Assembly (NCBI GenBank): GCA_023390055.1
Contig: JAEWDP010000148.1
Location: 4,112-68,111 of the forward strand
DNA from: Pseudomonadota bacterium
Lineage (GTDB): Bacteria; Pseudomonadota; Alphaproteobacteria; Rhizobiales; Rhizobiaceae
DNA length: 64,000 bases
Direction: 5' to 3'
Of the stretch, positions 17,005-24,864 are shown piece by piece (positions within the stretch are counted from its first letter, which is position 1; every line of letters begins with the position of its first letter). The position numbers were made by a program, and so were the translations under genes. Under the pieces are notes generated by a model, which made no database searches, was not told the DNA's origin, and saw only the letters and a list, made by a program, of their open reading frames with translations.

Positions 17005-17592
17005 TTACGGCTGCCACCAATCGAGAACTGCTGCGGTCGTAGAGACGCTTAGCTGGGTAGAAAAACGTCGCTGATAGAGCTGAAGCGTTGCGTCGTGGGT
17101 TTCATCAGAAGTACTGCAAATCCCGTCCTTCAGGAGGATGATGGCGTAACCCAGATCGACCGCGCCCATGATCGCTGCCAGTACACAAACATCTGTCTCG
17201 CCGCCCGAGACGACAAGCGTCGTTACTTTCTCGCGGCGTAAGTAATCGTGCAGGGATCCGTCAATCCACGGCGAATATGTGGCTTTATCGAAAACTACGG
17301 CCGGAGGTGCAACAGCGCGCAACTCCGGGAGGATATCGACCATGTCGTGCCCCAAAATCTCGCGTGTCATCATTGGCCATTTTTCGTAATAGAGTTTCCA
17401 AGTCCCATATGCGTCGCTGGGGCGCGGAGGAGGCAAGAATCGAGTAAAGACGGTTTGAGCTGGATGGGCAGTTGCAAGAGAGGCTACGGGCACGCGGACC
17501 CTTTCCATCCATGGTATGTTCCAGGGCGTAGCATCGGCAAACATCCGCTGCATATCAACGCAAAGATGACGGCAGCGGCTTAAATCCTTCAC
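17005..17592 (-). CDS. Isochorismatase-family cysteine hydrolase
   Basis: A 195-residue protein with the family's catalytic triad in order: Asp in CVDMQRMF (residue 13), Lys in DKATYSPW, and the nucleophile Cys in GGETDVCVLA. The length is typical. Members hydrolyse amides such as nicotinamide or N-carbamoyl compounds, or isochorismate; the substrate here is unknown. GTG at 17592 has AGGAG 7 bases upstream, whereas a TTG two codons earlier is too close to it. An exact EcfG promoter lies about 34 bases upstream, so the enzyme is probably stress-induced. Confidence 0.85.
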   Translation of the reverse strand: MKDLSRCRHLCVDMQRMFADATPWNIPWMERVRVPVASLATAHPAQTVFTRFLPPPRPSDAYGTWKLYYEKWPMMTREILGHDMVDILPELRAVAPPAVVFDKATYSPWIDGSLHDYLRREKVTTLVVSGGETDVCVLAAIMGAVDLGYAIILLKDGICSTSDETHDATLQLYQRRFSTQLSVSTTAAVLDWWQP

Positions 17593-17625
17593 TCTCAAGC
17601 TCCTGTCTTTGTCGTGTCCCGCAAG

Positions 17626-17650
17626 AACGATCCTCGGTCAGAAAGGTTCC
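17626..17650 (-). promoter_or_regulatory. EcfG promoter for the isochorismatase-family gene
   Basis: Minus strand GGAAC (17650-17646), 16 bases, CGTT (17629-17626): exact consensus. Its -35 element is separated by one base from the -35 of the opposite promoter (GTTCC-G-GGAAC at 17646-17656). Confidence 0.85.
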
Positions 17651-17651
17651 G

Positions 17652-17676
17652 GGAACTGTCTCAAAGCTCGTGCGTT
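17652..17676 (+). promoter_or_regulatory. EcfG promoter for the gene at 17705
   Basis: GGAAC (17652-17656), 16 bases, CGTT (17673-17676): exact consensus. Predicted start near 17683, leaving a leader of about 20 bases to the ATG. Confidence 0.85.
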
Positions 17677-17704
17677 TGACACAGCATGATTACAGGAGGC
17701 CGAG

Positions 17705-18037
17705 ATGCAGGAGGAACTTCGGATTTACAGGCTTGTGCCTATTGCGGCAGCTTCTGATCCCAACTGGCAGAACAGCCAGCCGCAAGGGGAAGTTGTTGTG
17801 CGTGCACGTACATCAGGTGATGCGCGGATTGTGGCGGCTGACGCCGAGCTTGATTTTACAGAAGTTGATGCGTTGCCAGCGGAAGGAAACTCGACGGAGA
17901 TGGCTAGTGCGTTCCGCAATGAGAAGCTTTATACGGTTGTCTGTGATGAAAGCGGAACATACCCTGCTGCAGGTCAAAGAGCAGTACTAGACGGTTTCGT
18001 CCGCGTGGATAACATCATTTCGACACAAGTCGAATGA
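17705..18037 (+). CDS. Uncharacterised stress-regulon protein, 110 residues
   Basis: A 110-residue soluble protein beginning MQEELRIYRLVPIA, with a central RARTSGDARIVAADAE segment. It has no signal peptide or membrane helix, and I recognise no domain. A strong AGGAGG ribosome site sits 6 bases before the ATG, and an exact EcfG promoter precedes it, so it is very probably real and stress-induced. It is convergent with the small NepR-like gene, with only 3 bases between their stops. Confidence 0.75.
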   Translation: MQEELRIYRLVPIAAASDPNWQNSQPQGEVVVRARTSGDARIVAADAELDFTEVDALPAEGNSTEMASAFRNEKLYTVVCDESGTYPAAGQRAVLDGFVRVDNIISTQVE

Positions 18038-18040
18038 TAG

Positions 18041-18217
18041 CTAGGTCTGTTTCTGAAACTTCTTGGACAAGGCTTTTTGAAGCTGTTCAGCCAGTTCTAG
18101 AAGGCGACCTGGTACAGGCTCTTTTTCAATCTCGCCGAGAAGGACCGATACTTCGCGAGTGACCCGTCGCCCCAGCCGAGGATCCGTTTCGGTGTTTTGA
18201 TCAATTTTCTTCGTCAT
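18041..18217 (-). CDS. Short NepR-like anti-sigma factor
   Basis: A 58-residue product starting MTKKIDQNTETDPRLG. The core VSVLLGEIEKEPVPGRLLEL mimics the NepR signature (helix, then EPVPDRFLDLL, then helix), with Gly for Asp and Leu-Leu for Phe-Leu. NepR sequesters EcfG until phosphorylated PhyR displaces it. AGAGG lies 5 bases before the ATG. It is shorter and more divergent than the canonical NepR at 52093. The second EcfG-type sigma lies 2.3 kb away, so it may be that sigma's partner or a modulator of PhyR. No EcfG promoter was found directly upstream. Confidence 0.6.
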   Translation of the reverse strand: MTKKIDQNTETDPRLGRRVTREVSVLLGEIEKEPVPGRLLELAEQLQKALSKKFQKQT

Positions 18218-18371
18218 TCCGACCTCTGGGGATGATAAGCCGGTGACCTCCAGCAGTCTCTCCCGAAAACTTCGTCATTCTTCCATACAACAATATGGGA
18301 ACGTTCGGAAATACGAAAAATGCGAGCTCGAATGCAGGACGGATGGCGAATGTAGGGTTCTTCGAAGAGGT

Positions 18372-18566
18372 TTATCGCCGAGCTGGCGGAGTTCCTGTAG
18401 GGATTGACGTTACTGTCGTTGAAATTGGATCACTAGCCGGGAATGTATCCTCTAGGCCTTCCTCGAGCTGATCTTCGAGTTCTGCCTTATCTTTCAGTTT
18501 GCGAGCACTTTGTGTCACGTTCTGTTTCGGTTGCAGCTTGTCTTGTCTCGGATTGTTCGTCGTCAT
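18372..18566 (-). CDS. Small stress-regulon protein with TFPASDP motif
   Basis: A 64-residue hydrophilic protein beginning MTTNNPRQDKLQPKQNV. It contains a charged helix (KLKDKAELEDQLEEGLEDTF) followed by PASDPISTT; the TFPASDP motif recurs in small uncharacterised rhizobial proteins. GAGG precedes the ATG, and an exact EcfG promoter ends 30 bases upstream. The frame extends upstream, but the promoter position excludes a longer start. The function is unknown. Confidence 0.7.
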   Translation of the reverse strand: MTTNNPRQDKLQPKQNVTQSARKLKDKAELEDQLEEGLEDTFPASDPISTTVTSIPTGTPPARR

Positions 18567-18595
18567 GTCCGTGTCCTCTGTTTCCGATGTCCTGA

Positions 18596-18620
18596 AACGC
18601 TGATGCCGAAGGATAGTTCC
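18596..18620 (-). promoter_or_regulatory. EcfG promoter for the small TFPASDP protein
   Basis: Minus strand GGAAC (18620-18616), 16 bases, CGTT (18599-18596): exact consensus. Confidence 0.85.
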
Positions 18621-18631
18621 GGTGCCGGATC

Positions 18632-18657
18632 GGAACAAATTTACCGAAAGGGCCGTT
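18632..18657 (+). promoter_or_regulatory. EcfG promoter for the first ku gene
   Basis: GGAAC (18632-18636), 17 bases, CGTT (18654-18657): consensus with the longer allowed spacer. Predicted start is about 22 bases before the TTG of ku at 18686, which supports that start. Confidence 0.8.
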
Positions 18658-18685
18658 GAGTGGAAGGTGAATTGGAGAGAACATC

Positions 18686-19488
18686 TTGGCATCACGCATA
18701 TTCTGGAAAGGATATCTGAAACTGTCGCTCGTTACATGTCGGGTCAGCATGGCGCCGGCTGTCTCTGAAGCGGGCAAGGTTCGGTTCCACAATATCAATC
18801 GCAAAACCACAGTCGCGTTCTGAGCCAATATGTTGACGCAGTGACAGGAGAGGCGGTCGAGGACGAGGAACAGGTCAAGGGTTACCCGAAGGGTGAAGGC
18901 GACTATGTCTTGTTGGAGGATGAGGAGATTGAAGATATCGGGTTAGAAAGTACTCGGACGATTGATATTGAGACGTTTGTACCAATCGAAACGATTGGTT
19001 GGATCTGGTATGATCGACCTCACTATCTGACTCCGGAAGATGATGTGAGTGCCGAAGCGTTCGCAGTTATACGCGAGGCAATGGCGGTGTCGGGTGTGGC
19101 TGGGATAGCGCGTCTGGTGATGTATCGGCGGGAACGGGCTGTACTTCTTGTCCCGAAGGATGAAGGCATTGTGACATGGACATTGCGATATGGCAGCGAA
19201 GTTCGTGATGCCAAGAATTATTTCGACGATGCTGACATAGTGAAGCCGACATCCCAACATCTGACAATGATGAAGAAGCTGATCAAGGGACGGACCGAAC
19301 CGTGGAATCCATCAATGGCCGATGATCCGGTGCAGGACAACTTGCTGAACATCATCGCAGAGCGCAACAAGACCAAGAAGGTGAAGAAGCAGCCGAAAGC
19401 GAAGCAAGAGGAGCCCAGCAATGTGATCGACATCATGAGTGCGCTCAAGAAAAGTCTCGCGTCTGAACGCAAGGTCTCCCCAAAATAA
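18686..19488 (+). pseudogene. ku: ku (first copy), frameshifted
   Basis: Ku binds DNA ends and recruits LigD in bacterial non-homologous end joining. Translation from TTG at 18686 (GGAGAG 6 bases upstream) gives WKGYLKLSLVTCRVSMAP, then KVRFHNINRKT, and stops at 18821 after 45 codons. The remaining 200-odd residues (RVLSQYVDAVTGEAVEDEEQVKGY onward, to 19488) continue in another frame. One missing base near 18804-18811, in the AAAACCAC run, accounts for this. The 3' part is intact, with the Ku core and a lysine-rich C-terminal tail. It is either a real inactivating shift or a sequencing error. It is convergent with the second ku and overlaps it by about 44 bases. Confidence 0.8.
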
Positions 19489-20334
19489 CGACACAGTGAC
19501 GATCTTCGATCGCTCCGCAGCAAGCATTGGAATTCCATGAATGCTCATTGCCGATCCGTATCGGAATGTGTCGAACGCGATCGTCAATACATTGCCGCAA
19601 CGCATCAAGAAGATTGGAAGCCTTAGGTATCTTGGTCTTATTCTTCTTGGGAAGCGTGCGACCTTCCATCTTTGCCTTGATCAGTTTGGAAAGGGCAGTT
19701 TCATAACGGTCATCGAATTTGGTCGGGTCGAAGCTGCCTTTCTTTGTTGCAATGATGTGTTCTGCAAGTTCAAGCATTTCACCGTCAATCTTGAATGTCG
19801 GGATATCCGCAAAGGCTTCTTTTGCCGCCTGCACTTCGTGGTCGCAATTAGACCCTGATCACCGGGCCGGATGAGTAACGTGCGAAGCCGTCGAAAAAGC
19901 ACGGTACGGGAGAGTGCTGCAACATTCTGTTGCTGCAACCCAGCACGGATCAATTCATAGATATCGCTTGCTGCCTGATTGACCGGAGCAAGGTAATAGG
20001 GCCGGTCAAGGAAGATAGTGTCGATCTCTTCGCAGGGTATGAAGGCATCCAGCGCCAGTGTCTTGTTACTGTCTGGTACAGCTGACTTGATTTCGTCCGG
20101 CTCCAGTACGACGTATCGGCCGTCTGCCATTTCATATCCCTTGACGATTTGGTCATCGTCGAGTTCTCGTCCAGTATCGGCGTCGATATATTGTCGGTGC
20201 ACGCGGTGTCCCGTTTCGCGGTTAAGGATATGCAGGCTTACCCGGTCGGAAGTGGAAGCCGCGGTGTAGAGCGCTACCTGGCAGTTCAGCTCACCAACCT
20301 TCAGATAGCCTTTCCAATTTGCGCGCGGCGCCAA
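19445..20334 (-). pseudogene. ku: ku (second copy), disrupted by an internal deletion
   Basis: The N-terminal part is a good Ku: MAPRANWKGYLKVGELNCQVALYTAAS, then HRVHRQYIDADTGREL, FIPCEEIDTIFLDRPYYLAP and RTLLIRPGDQGLIATT. At about 19843 the frame changes, and the conserved remainder EVQAAKEAFADIPTFKIDGEMLELAEHII continues in another frame. Family members have TLNFDYEV here, so roughly 14 bases encoding LNFDY appear deleted, which is unlikely to be a sequencing error. The C-terminal frame also runs about 40 residues past the usual Ku end into the other ku gene. TTG start with GGGAGG upstream and an exact EcfG promoter. Confidence 0.8.
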
Positions 20335-20359
20335 AATATAACCTCCCTAAAAGCCATTC

Positions 20360-20384
20360 AACGGACATTAAGGGATTTCGTTCC
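20360..20384 (-). promoter_or_regulatory. EcfG promoter for the second ku gene
   Basis: Minus strand GGAAC (20384-20380), 16 bases, CGTT (20363-20360): exact consensus. The TTG start lies 26 bases downstream. Confidence 0.85.
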
Positions 20385-20433
20385 CGTTCAACCGCTTCAT
20401 GGTCACTTAAGTTCAACTAGTGCGTCGTTGACT

Positions 20434-20459
20434 GGAACCAAAAGTGTGAAACATGCGTT
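20434..20459 (+). promoter_or_regulatory. EcfG promoter for the second sigma factor gene
   Basis: GGAAC (20434-20438), 17 bases, CGTT (20456-20459). It places the sigma gene at 20505 under stress control, either autoregulated or driven by the EcfG at 51533. Confidence 0.8.
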
Positions 20460-20504
20460 TGCCACCGTCAATCCCGCCATCGATACGCGAAGAGGTAGGC
20501 AACG

Positions 20505-21011
20505 GTGTCTGAGTCGCAGTTGAATCGTGATCCCCCGCGCGCAGACATCGTTCGGCTCATTCCCGCGCTGCGTGCGTTTGCACGCACTTTCTGCAGGGAT
20601 CCCGCCGATGCTGATGACCTGGTCCAGGAGACACTGATGAAAGCGTTGGCCAACCTGGATAAATTCGAGCCAGGAACCAAGCTGAAATCGTGGCTTTTTA
20701 CTATCATGCGCAACACCTTTTATACGCGAACCAAGGTTTTGGGGCGAGAGGCGCCGGGTGCTGATCAGCCCGTTTCAGGCGATACCCCGATTGCCGCAAC
20801 TCAGGAGATAAGTGCACGCGCAAAGGAAGTGGAGCGCGCGCTGCAAAAGCTTCCGCCACACTATCGTGAAGTCTTGACCCTCGTGGCTATCCTTGGTGAA
20901 AGCTACGAAGCCACCGCAGAGATTTGCGATTGCGCGATTGGCACGGTCAAAAGTCGTCTGAACCGTGCTCGCCATCAGATTCTTCAGGAATTGGGTGAGG
21001 AAGCCCGTTAA
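20505..21011 (+). CDS. EcfG-like ECF sigma factor, second copy
   Basis: A 168-residue ECF sigma factor. Region 2 spans about residues 15-80 (RTFCRDPADADDLVQETLMKAL, LKSWLFTIMRNTFYTR) and region 4 about 108-160 (LQKLPPHYREVLTLVAILGESY, then GTVKSRLNRARHQI). It resembles the EcfG (ECF15) group and the other copy at 51533 (matching LVQDTIMKAW and GTIKSRVSRAR). GTG start with AGAGG upstream. Alphaproteobacteria often carry secondary EcfG paralogues that fine-tune the regulon. A NepR-like gene at 18041 could be its partner. Confidence 0.9.
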   Translation: MSESQLNRDPPRADIVRLIPALRAFARTFCRDPADADDLVQETLMKALANLDKFEPGTKLKSWLFTIMRNTFYTRTKVLGREAPGADQPVSGDTPIAATQEISARAKEVERALQKLPPHYREVLTLVAILGESYEATAEICDCAIGTVKSRLNRARHQILQELGEEAR

Positions 21012-21036
21012 ATGATATCACGCGAGCACGCGGTAT

Positions 21037-21065
21037 CTTATTCACCTTAGCAAGGTGTAAATAAG
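21037..21065 (+). terminator. Probable terminator after the sigma factor gene
   Basis: CTTATTCACCTT (21037-21048) pairs with AAGGTG and AATAAG (21052-21065, two-base bulge) around the loop AGC. It begins 25 bases after the stop codon. The T-run is weak. Confidence 0.5.
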
Positions 21066-21191
21066 CACACGGTCGCATAGCGCTTTTCGCTCGCCGCCGT
21101 CGTTTCTTGCCTTCATGAGACGTGACTGATGGCAAAAGGAACAAGGACCAAATCTTTGAAGATGTTCAATCCAACGTCCTTGTTTTAGCTG

Positions 21192-21216
21192 GAACCTTTA
21201 TGGAGGCGGTGTGTTG
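21192..21216 (+). promoter_or_regulatory. EcfG-type promoter for glucose dehydrogenase
   Basis: GGAAC (21192-21196), 16 bases, TGTT (21213-21216); one mismatch to CGTT. Transcription would start near 21222, which makes the in-frame GTG at 21227 an unlikely start and favours ATG at 21278. Confidence 0.55.
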
Positions 21217-21277
21217 ACGAGCGACGGTGCGTGGCGTTCGCAACGAGTGGGTTCCGGGGTCGAATAGGATTTCAGTA

Positions 21278-23623
21278 ATGGCAATTTTGATTACGGCGAC
21301 TTTGTTTACGCTCATCGGAGCTGTGTTGACTATTGGCGGTGGCCAACTCGTGGCACTTGGTGGAAGTGTCTATTACCTGATTGTTGGCATCGCTTTTGTC
21401 TTCACGGCCATACTGCTCTATCTGCGCAAGCAGGCAGCGCTTAGTCTTTATGCCTTGGTCATCGTTGGTTCACTCGTCTGGGCCATCTGGGAGGTCGGCC
21501 TGGACTGGTGGCAGCTCGGGCCTCGTGGCGGTGTCATAATCCTACTCGGATTTTGGCTGCTAACACCTTGGATCCGACGTCCACTAGGCTTTCAGAGCCC
21601 CACTGGCGAAAACTATCCCGTCAGAGCCTTGCTGCTCGTTGCGTCGCTGTTAGTCTCGGTCGCCGTCGCAGGCGTATCGATGTTCATGGACCCACACAAG
21701 ATTGAGGGAGATCTGCCAACTGAAACGGTCGTGGCAGCGCCAAGAATGGGTAACCCGGTGCCTCCAGGCGAGTGGCACCAGTACGGACGCACTAATTTTG
21801 GACAACGCTATTCTCCGCTCGACCAGATTAATGTCGATAATGTCAATAAACTTGAGGAAGTCTGGCGTTTTCAGACCGGGGACGTAAAGCTGCCGGAAGA
21901 TGTGGGAGAGACAACCTACCAGGTAACTCCGCTCAAGGTGGCGAACACCCTCTATCTCTGTACTCCCCACAACTGGGCCATCGCCCTCGACGCCACGACA
22001 GGTCAGCAACGATGGAAATTCGATCCAAATGCCGGCCTCAATCCTGACAGGCAACATCAAACCTGCCGCGGTGTCGCCTATTATGCTGATCCGGCAGCGG
22101 AAGCCGGTACGTCTTGCGCAGAGCGTGTCTATTTGCCGACATCCGATGCGCGGTTAATCGCGCTTGACGCGATAAGCGGCGATATTTGTACGTCCTTTGC
22201 GGAACAGGGAACGTTACGATTGGAAGTCGGCATGCCATACAACCCGGCTGGCTATTACTATTCTACTTCGCCTCCGGTTATCGTGGGGGATAAGATAATC
22301 ATTGGTGGTGCCGTAAACGATAATTACTCAACGCAATCCCAGTCAGGTGTCATCCGAGCATTTGATGTCGATACCGGTGAGCTTATCTGGAACTGGGACT
22401 CCGGCAATCCAGCAGAGACGACGCCGCTACCGGAGGGGCAAACCTATACGGCCAATTCTCCCAATAGTTGGTCGGTATTCAGCGTCGATGAACAATTGGA
22501 AATGGTCTACATACCACTTGGCAATCAAGTGCCAGATCAACTCGGAATGGGACGAAGTGAGGCGGTCGAGAAATACTCGTCGTCGGTCGTCGCACTCGAT
22601 GTCAATACAGGCACTGACCTATGGGTCAGGCAAACTGTTCATCATGACCTGTGGGATATGGATGTGCCCGCCCAGCCGGTTCTTCTGGATATCACCCAGG
22701 CGGGTGGTTCTGTTGTGCCGGCACTTGTCCAGCCGACCAAACAGGGCGACATCTACGTGCTCGATCGTCGCACCGGCGAACCACTTGTCGAGGTCACGGA
22801 AGAACCCGCCCCGGGCGGTGCAATTCCTGAGGACTTCACCTCTCCTACTCAGCCGACCTCAGCCCTGACCTTCAAACCGGAACCTTTGGAAGAGAAGGAT
22901 ATGTGGGGTATCAGCATGTTCGACCAGATGATATGCCGCATCAATTTTCATCAACTGAACTATGAAGGTCGCTACACGCCTCCATCATTAAATGGCACGC
23001 TTGTATATCCCGGAAATTTCGGCACGTTCAACTGGGGTAGTTTGGCCGTTGATCCGGAGCGACAGGTAATGTTCGCGATGCCCACCTACCTTGCCTTTAC
23101 CTCCAAGTTGGTGCCACGTGAAGAAATTCCACCCAAAGGTGACGATGAGAAGGGAAGCGAGCAGGGATTGAACCGGAATGAAGGGGCTCCATACGGCGTC
23201 TACATGGGGCCGTTTCTTGGCCCGCTACAGATCCCTTGCCAAGCCCCACCCTGGGGCTACGTTGCCGGTGCTGACCTGCGGACAGGTCAGATCGCCTACA
23301 AGCGCCGAAATGGTACAGTTTACGACATGACGCCTTTGCCTTTGCCCTTCAAGGTCGGGGTGCCGGGAATTGGAGGGCCAATGATTACCAAGGGCGGGGT
23401 CGCATTCCTTGGCGCAGCAGTCGATGACTTTCTTAGGGCATATGACCTGACAACCGGAAATGTCTTGTGGACGGCGCGGTTGCCCGCTGGAGGACAGGCT
23501 ACGCCGATGACTTATGCCGTGGAAGATGGCCGCCAGTTTGTTGTGATGGTTGCTGGTGGTCATGGATCCATCGGTACAAAGCCAGGAGACTACGTTATCG
23601 CTTATGCTTTGCCACAGGATTGA
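21278..23623 (+). CDS. gcd: Membrane-bound PQQ-dependent glucose dehydrogenase
   Basis: A 781-residue protein, close to the 796 of E. coli Gcd. Residues 1 to about 145 hold five membrane helices; from about 165 there is an eight-bladed PQQ propeller starting EWHQYGRTNFGQRYSPLDQIN. Other landmarks are CTPHNWAIALDATTGQQRWKFD, TSPPVIVGDKIIIGG, HHDLWDMDVPAQPVL, and GGPMITKGGVAFLGA near the end. It oxidises glucose and other aldoses to lactones in the periplasm and reduces ubiquinone. No PQQ synthesis genes are in the window. Preferred start ATG at 21278, with AGGA upstream. A near-consensus EcfG promoter precedes it. Confidence 0.93.
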   Translation: MAILITATLFTLIGAVLTIGGGQLVALGGSVYYLIVGIAFVFTAILLYLRKQAALSLYALVIVGSLVWAIWEVGLDWWQLGPRGGVIILLGFWLLTPWIRRPLGFQSPTGENYPVRALLLVASLLVSVAVAGVSMFMDPHKIEGDLPTETVVAAPRMGNPVPPGEWHQYGRTNFGQRYSPLDQINVDNVNKLEEVWRFQTGDVKLPEDVGETTYQVTPLKVANTLYLCTPHNWAIALDATTGQQRWKFDPNAGLNPDRQHQTCRGVAYYADPAAEAGTSCAERVYLPTSDARLIALDAISGDICTSFAEQGTLRLEVGMPYNPAGYYYSTSPPVIVGDKIIIGGAVNDNYSTQSQSGVIRAFDVDTGELIWNWDSGNPAETTPLPEGQTYTANSPNSWSVFSVDEQLEMVYIPLGNQVPDQLGMGRSEAVEKYSSSVVALDVNTGTDLWVRQTVHHDLWDMDVPAQPVLLDITQAGGSVVPALVQPTKQGDIYVLDRRTGEPLVEVTEEPAPGGAIPEDFTSPTQPTSALTFKPEPLEEKDMWGISMFDQMICRINFHQLNYEGRYTPPSLNGTLVYPGNFGTFNWGSLAVDPERQVMFAMPTYLAFTSKLVPREEIPPKGDDEKGSEQGLNRNEGAPYGVYMGPFLGPLQIPCQAPPWGYVAGADLRTGQIAYKRRNGTVYDMTPLPLPFKVGVPGIGGPMITKGGVAFLGAAVDDFLRAYDLTTGNVLWTARLPAGGQATPMTYAVEDGRQFVVMVAGGHGSIGTKPGDYVIAYALPQD

Positions 23624-23628
23624 GAAAG

Positions 23629-23643
23629 GGGCCTCTCAGGCCC
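23629..23643 (+). terminator. Short hairpin after gcd
   Basis: GGGCCT (23629-23634), loop CTC, AGGCCC (23638-23643), followed by GTTTCC. It is a plausible terminator five bases after the gcd stop codon. Confidence 0.5.
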
Positions 23644-23733
23644 GTTTCCATGTGGCCACGATGAAAGGTTATCGGCGCGGCCAACGTTTGAGCATCTGAC
23701 GGGATTCGTTGACAAATTTAGATGCGCTCTTGC

Positions 23734-24696
23734 CTATTCATCCGTAAAGCCGTGGATAGCCTGCTCTGCAAGTTCTTCCTCAGACAACGCTGGACGCAGA
23801 AAGGCATCCTGATTGGTACGGACAGCGGAAAATATGTAATCGGAGACGAAGCGGACCCGTGGGACATTGCTGAGATCGCGGTGGCAGACCAGCCAGTAAT
23901 TGCGGGTGAGGGTCACTTCGCTCGGAAGCACGATAGTCAGGTCTGGCTGTGTCCGTGCGATGAAGTGAGGCAGGATGCAGAGACCGAATCCATTTTTCGT
24001 TGCAGTAAGTTGAGCGAAAATGCTGGAGCTTTGAAAGCGGCACTTGATGCCCGGATGTACGTCGCCAAGATAATCAAGTCCGGGCGCAAAGATCATGTCC
24101 TCGATGTATCCAATGAACGGGTGTGCGAGAAGGTCGTTGCGGCTGCGGATAGGTGGCGCCTTTGCAAGATAATCGGCTGATGCGTAGATGTTGAGATTGT
24201 AGTCGGTGATCTTTTCGGTGGTGTACGGTCCAGCTTTTGGAGGATCGAGCGTCACGGCAATGTCAGCCTCTTTGCGCGACAGGGACATGATCTGCTGGAT
24301 TGTTACCAACTCGAGAGAAATGTTGGGGTGCTGCCTATAAAACGCACCCATCCGTTGTGTGAAGAAGAAGTTAGCAAAGCCTTCGGGCGCACTCATTCGA
24401 ATCACACCCCGGTGTGCTGTTGCTCCGGTGGCTATATCGGCATGGAGGCGATCTGTTTCGGCCTCGATCTTTTCTGCAGTTTCGACAAATCGTTGACCAA
24501 TCGTCGTAAGTACATAGCCGCGCGGATTGCGTTCAAAGAGTTTTACCTTGAGGGCGAATTCCAGCCTGTCTATGCGCCTAGATACGGTCGCATGACTGCT
24601 GCGCAGGTGCCGCGCTGCCGTAGAAAGTTGTCCAGTTCGGGCTACAGCCAGGAAATACTGGAGGTCGTCCCAAGTGAAGTTCGGATTTACTACCAT
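23734..24696 (-). CDS. LysR-family transcriptional regulator
   Basis: A 320-residue regulator when started at ATG 24696. The N-terminal winged helix reads FTWDDLQYFLAVARTGQLST and SHATVSRRIDRLE, and the effector domain follows (IRMSAPEGFANFFF). The frame remains open further upstream, but those extra residues are unlike LysR proteins. It belongs to the subgroup with the WDDL start, close to AaeR/CrgA-like regulators. It is divergent from the Liv transporter operon at 24865 and is its likely regulator, with an effector probably related to the transported compound. No clear ribosome site is seen, so the start is approximate. Confidence 0.88.
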   Translation of the reverse strand: MVVNPNFTWDDLQYFLAVARTGQLSTAARHLRSSHATVSRRIDRLEFALKVKLFERNPRGYVLTTIGQRFVETAEKIEAETDRLHADIATGATAHRGVIRMSAPEGFANFFFTQRMGAFYRQHPNISLELVTIQQIMSLSRKEADIAVTLDPPKAGPYTTEKITDYNLNIYASADYLAKAPPIRSRNDLLAHPFIGYIEDMIFAPGLDYLGDVHPGIKCRFQSSSIFAQLTATKNGFGLCILPHFIARTQPDLTIVLPSEVTLTRNYWLVCHRDLSNVPRVRFVSDYIFSAVRTNQDAFLRPALSEEELAEQAIHGFTDE

Positions 24697-24864
24697 CGCC
24701 GATATGTTCAAAAATGCACAGAAGCTGTTTGTAATTAGTTCGCAAGATTGCCTTGCGTCAACTGCGAAATTCCGGAACCATGCGCACGGCAAGGGCTGCC
24801 TCGAGGAGGGGGCTCCCAAATTTGAACAGACTCGCAATCTGACTTTCTCGGGGAGGAGAATATC

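Noticed and set aside
18298..18330. GGAAC on the plus strand upstream of nothing, as a further EcfG promoter
   Set aside because: GGAACGTTCGG has no CGTT-like element 16-17 bases downstream and no gene follows in that direction before the next promoter.
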